Origin: Isoetes taiwanensis
Lineage: Eukaryota > Streptophyta > Lycopodiopsida > Isoetales > Isoetaceae
Assembly: GCA_021234155.1 (NCBI GenBank)
Contig: JAJEKV010000890.1
Coordinates: forward strand, 1 to 64,000
Length of the DNA: 64,000 nucleotides
Direction of reading: 5' to 3'
Of the stretch, positions 59,813 to 64,000 are shown piece after piece (within the stretch, counting starts at the first letter, position 1; every line of letters starts with the position of its first letter). The notes beneath the pieces are model-generated. The model had not been told where the DNA came from and made no database searches. It worked only from the letters and a program-made list of their open reading frames with translations. The position numbers were made by a program, and so were the translations under genes.

Positions 59813-60769
59813 GTGAAGGTATACTATATTCCATCGTGCTTTTAGTGTTCTCGCCTCGATAATTTATTACTTTATTGATCCTGTTTGCATATCGGTATCC
59901 CAAAGATGTCTTTGTATAAATAAGCTTTCCAAGCCTTCCTCCGGTTTTAAAGACAATAATGGCACAAGGTCTACAAACAAATTGAGAAGGCTTGAATCCA
60001 TTATTTTTTGAGAAAGAGCTTGTGTTAATCCAAATAGCATATTGAAAAGTGAGAAGGCTAACGTAGCAATGGCATTCTACCTTAATTTTGTAATTTCAAA
60101 TGCAGATTACATTAGTAGAAGGTATGGTAGAACCATGACGTGTCTTTCGTATATATCATTGCCTACTTTGGGAAACTGTTTATGTATTTTATGGTTCCCA
60201 AAAATCTCAGATAACTCCCATAAACAAGCTCCATTTTCGGTGTGAGAACATGCGTTTGGAAAGGTTGGAGAAAGATCTACAAATGGTCTTAGGTGTATAT
60301 TTTTCAGATTGATAGCGTAAATGGTGCAAAAAGAGAAGAAAACGTTTTATGCTATATCCGTGATAGTTCTTGCAAAGAAACTTTGATAGCCGATTGGCAT
60401 TACTTCTTCTAATGATCTCCCTATGCTACATTTGAGCGTTTATTTTTCCCTCGATATGGTGCAAAGGGTGATCCGCTTCCCACTCCAAGTGCGCATTCTA
60501 AAGGGCTAGGTTTAGATGTGGGTTTAGAAATTCCCCGCCAAAGAAATGGGTTTTGTTGTTGCCGTTCCTACAGGATTGTACGGATAATTGTACCATTGGT
60601 TTTTCAAAGCATACTAATGCGATATGAAAAGTGATGATAGGTGATTTCAATGAGGAGAGCGCAATGTATTTAGCAACAAGTGGAGAAAAATTCATGTTTT
60701 GCATATGTTTTACCAACTATAAAATCGTTTTGTATGTTATCCTTCCTATATGCATGATTACTAGCACAA

Positions 60770-61050
60770 GAACTTTATGCAACAAACATTAGACATGCTC
60801 TTGTGATCTTGCATTTGCCTCTTGTTGGTAGACCTGCAAGGTCTTTTGCATTACCCGATGATTTAGAAACTGTACCATTCAAAGCGCCTTTGCTTGCTTA
60901 CAATGGTTTTGATATCCTTACCTCATAAGAACTTTATGCAACAAACATTCGACATACGCGCCTGTGGATCTTGATGCGCTTTGTTGGTCGTGGTAGACCT
61001 GCAAGGTCGGGCTTGCATTAGATCGGATGAGAAAAAGCCATTCAGCCAGC
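60770..61050 (+). pseudogene. Duplicated candidate exon of unknown product
   Basis: A frame at 60770-60925 reads ELYATNIRHALVILHLPLVG and RPARSFALPDDLETVPFKAP, ending LLAYNGFDILTS before a stop. A second copy 159 bp on (60929 to about 61060) starts GAACTTTATGCAACAAACATT but is full of small indels and no longer open. The first copy looks like genuine coding sequence and may be a downstream exon of the gene starting at 58153, but no acceptor is clear. The family is unknown. Confidence 0.35.
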
Positions 61051-61060
61051 CTTTGCTTGC

Positions 61061-64000
61061 TTAATAATGAAGCTGATCTTTGTCGCAATGCAAATGTTGC
61101 GTAAAACAGATCTTGACCCTTCAAGCAATGCGCATGCGAAGCTTATGGATGTTGCTAAGACATTACAACCGGGCGGAAGCGGTTGTATCCTCCCGATAAC
61201 TATCTTGGGTGATCTTCCCTCCTCTTTTTGTACATAGATATGAAATAGGCTCAAGTTGTATTCTTTTGTCATGGTCTTTTTATAAAACATAATAAGGCTA
61301 ATAAAAAGGATGTGGAGGGGTAGTTTTAATGAGAGAAACACGTTAACTATATGAAGATAATGGCCAGCCTTCTTCTATAATTATCAAATTTATATTATAA
61401 TTTTCTTTGTTATATTAGTTATCTACATGGTATACTAGGGCCATTTTCAAAAATTCTTCTTAAAGAGGTGCGTATGGTAGCACTAGTGACAACTCGTGGA
61501 TAAGAGGCATCCAGCCGCGACTTTCTCAGATTTTGACCGAAAACATGTGCCTCTTATTTTCGTGAGGTTTGTCTTTTCCGATTCACATTTCACCCGACAT
61601 TTGAATTTATTCTCTTCATCCCTCTATTTCGCTATTCCCATGATGCACAAATTGTCCGGATTATTTGACCGTCAATAATCGTATTCATGCTGATGATGAA
61701 TGTGGTATGGCTTTCAATGTATCTTTGTAGGCTAGCATTATTTCTTGCAAAAATAATGATTATCTCCATTAGTATTGCCGCGACAAAGATATGGAGGAAA
61801 TGCAATTTCATTGCAAGACAATATTATGAGACAATTCACGGACTTTTGTCAACTAGGTTTTGGATCGGAGAGTCTTTCAAGTGTAAGTATTAGCAAAAGC
61901 ATGTTTGAAACTATAGTTTAGGGGGTCACGTCCGAACGCATCTATTAGAGCGATCTCGCATTGTACAGATATCGGCCCATAATAAAATTATGGATTGCTT
62001 TTATCGCCTTATTGCATCTTGAGGAGGCTGCCTGGCTATAAACACTTTTACTAAAATTGTCGCCAAGGGATGACATTTCATGGATTTATTTTTATGTCTC
62101 GTGATGCGGTATGATAGAAACAAACCGGGAGATGTAAAGAGGTTCCGCTATATCTAAATCAAAGCAGGTGGCTAATACAGTTGAAGAAGGGAAACTTGAA
62201 ATACTTGAGGTTCAAAACGTTTTCTATATTCTCTCACATTTATGAACGTTTCTCTATAATGCTTTCACATTTATGAAGTGTTTATGGGGTGTGCGTGACC
62301 GTGTGGTGTGCATTTCGAAGAACAAGCCATTCAACTCGAAAGAAAGAAAAAGAATCCTATTGAAGGAGGTTGTTGCAGAAAAGAAAAGGATATGGTAGTG
62401 CGATTTGGACAAATATCATGCGCTTAATTCATTCTCAGGCTTCTAAAGCGACGCCGGTCTCGCTAGAGTGGCACAATCTCCAGAAAGTGGCACACATTGT
62501 GAAAACTTATATAAGACTTAAAGAAGTTCTATTTCAGTGTGGCATTTCTTGAAATGAGGTGTGTCTTGTGGATTTATTTTCCAAGAACCGGTTCTCTAGC
62601 ATGGAAAACCATGGTTGCATGTTTTAGTTTGTTCAAATTTCAAGGCATGTTTCAATTAGGTTTATTTTGTGTAGTGAGATTTCGCTTAGTTTGTAATCGC
62701 TCTTCCATGTTCTCATTGTATTTAAGCTATACTTTATGCTGGGTTATTTCTTTGATAATTTGCGCAGAAGTATTATTGAGTCGAAGTCGATCTTAACATA
62801 GCTTAAACTATTTATCTTAAGGGGCGCCAATTGACAAATGAACTTGGATTCCAATGGAGTCGACAACATCGAATATGGTCAAGGTCCCGGGACGATAAAA
62901 TTGCGTATATGGCAAAAGGTTTGCATTCAATCCAAAATTAAAAATTTGCCTTGCAACATCGACTTGCATTCTCAATTTTAGAAATATCCCATTCATACAA
63001 AGGTTTAGAAGTCCCATGACGGCGCCAATCTTGACGTTGGAGCTCAATGCATTTTCTAGCCTTTTTGTATTTTTAAGGTCCATTTTGTCATACCCTTTAT
63101 TTTGCTTTCACAATCTCCATTGAGGAGCAATCGCAATCCATAGACTGTTATCTTCCCTGTTACCTTCGTTTTCAAATTGTTTTTCCAGATGGGATGTGAA
63201 GCCTATTTGCATGCTTCTCGGGCTATATTTTTGTTCCAATTCGAGGCTTTCTTACCTTCTCGCACTCTGCTTTTGCAGATCCCCTGTATGGACCTGATGG
63301 CAAAGACAATTTGAGTTTTTGTTTCGTGATGTCGAAAGGGCTCAAGCCGCTGTTCTGATTTCTTGATCAATATCATGTATTTGGATAGGATCCGGGCTAA
63401 ACGGTATCACATACTTTGACTTTAAGAATTCATACTACTCAAGGCAAGTAGCTTTCAATCCTTTTTCTTTCATAACGCCAGAACTATTATGCAACAATTG
63501 GGGATTGTAAGAAAGCACAACCCTTGCTCTTTATAGAGCGACACCTTAAAAAATGTCAAAGTTATAAGATTTGAATATCCCATTATTTCGCGGGTCGCGG
63601 CAATATGTTATCCGTGAGTTGCATTAGGCAAGATTTCTTGGGTATATTGTAGCTGTGGTTTTTAATGGCCTCCAAATATGGTGGAAGGATTGCAAACGCC
63701 TCTCATAATGGAAGCAAAAGCTTTTTTGTTTTTTGCAAAGATTGGAGTGGAGCCAACAAACGTTTTGTTGTTAAACGAAAGCATGTAGGTAGATTATTTT
63801 ATGGAAATTTTATATGGATAATATTAATAGATTGCATTCATCCAGGCAAATTTAAGAAAACTTGAACCAATCTGAAGTAGGGCACAAATGCATGGATAGC
63901 CGAAATGGTCGTAAGATTCTCTAGGTGGCTTATGCACGCCTCATAGGGGTATCATTTGGAGAAAAGGAAGACACACTACTTATATTTGTTGGAGATCGTG
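61061..64000. other. Low-information stretch with possible coding traces
   Basis: A short plus-strand piece at about 62168-62220 (VANTVEEGKLEILEVQN after CAAAGCAG) and a minus-strand frame of 88 codons at 63083-62817 (IFNFGLNANLLPYTQF, RPGTLTIFDVVDSIGI) look partly protein-like. Neither is supported by splice sites on both sides or by a known motif. Nothing else is recognisable up to the end of the window. Confidence 0.3.

Overview
This looks like nuclear DNA from a land plant with a large, repeat-rich genome. It is AT-rich, with no bacterial gene packing, Shine-Dalgarno sites or operons. Short candidate exons with GT-AG borders are scattered among long non-coding stretches, and most of the window is nested repeats. 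One exon at 54.5-55.0 kb resembles the flagellar protein CFAP65 (ASH/MSP-type Ig-fold). This suggests a lineage with swimming sperm (fern, lycophyte, bryophyte or cycad); a fern is my best guess, as inference only.

The best-supported content is a pair of very similar minus-strand retroelements arranged head to tail, copy A (4494-11375, lacking its 3' end) and copy B (11401-19428, about 8.0 kb). They are joined by a TA tract and followed by another. Each has three candidate exons: a small N-terminal exon, a roughly 550-codon exon of unknown function, and a reverse transcriptase exon with a Penelope-like motif set. Two phase-0 introns lie at matching places in both copies. I see no GIY-YIG endonuclease. 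The 5' region and intron 1 each contain internal tandem duplications.

From 19451 to 41174 lies a giant inverted repeat: two arms of about 9.75 kb around a 2.2 kb spacer. The spacer holds a long TA tract, a TA-bounded small repeat and about 0.8 kb of degenerate GAATCT repeats. I recognise no protein in the arms. An end-to-start junction of the same repeat family recurs at 57.1-57.6 kb. Several unrelated repeats share the terminal pattern (TA)n-CAA ... TTG-(TA)n.

From 41 to 50 kb there are smaller repeats and gene-like debris. From 50 to 56 kb the sequence is T-rich and intron-like, with isolated exon fragments: a TauE/SafE-like exon next to a frameshifted CFAP65-like exon. From 58.1 to 61.1 kb there is a plus-strand series of candidate exons with good splice sites, one of them tandemly duplicated; the product is unknown.

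A caution applies to everything after about 11.5 kb. Where duplicated copies differ, the differences cluster at CAG/CTG (CHG methylation context) and are not simple C-to-T changes. This looks like uncorrected long-read base-calling error at methylated sites, so many frameshifts in copy B and in the arms may not be real.
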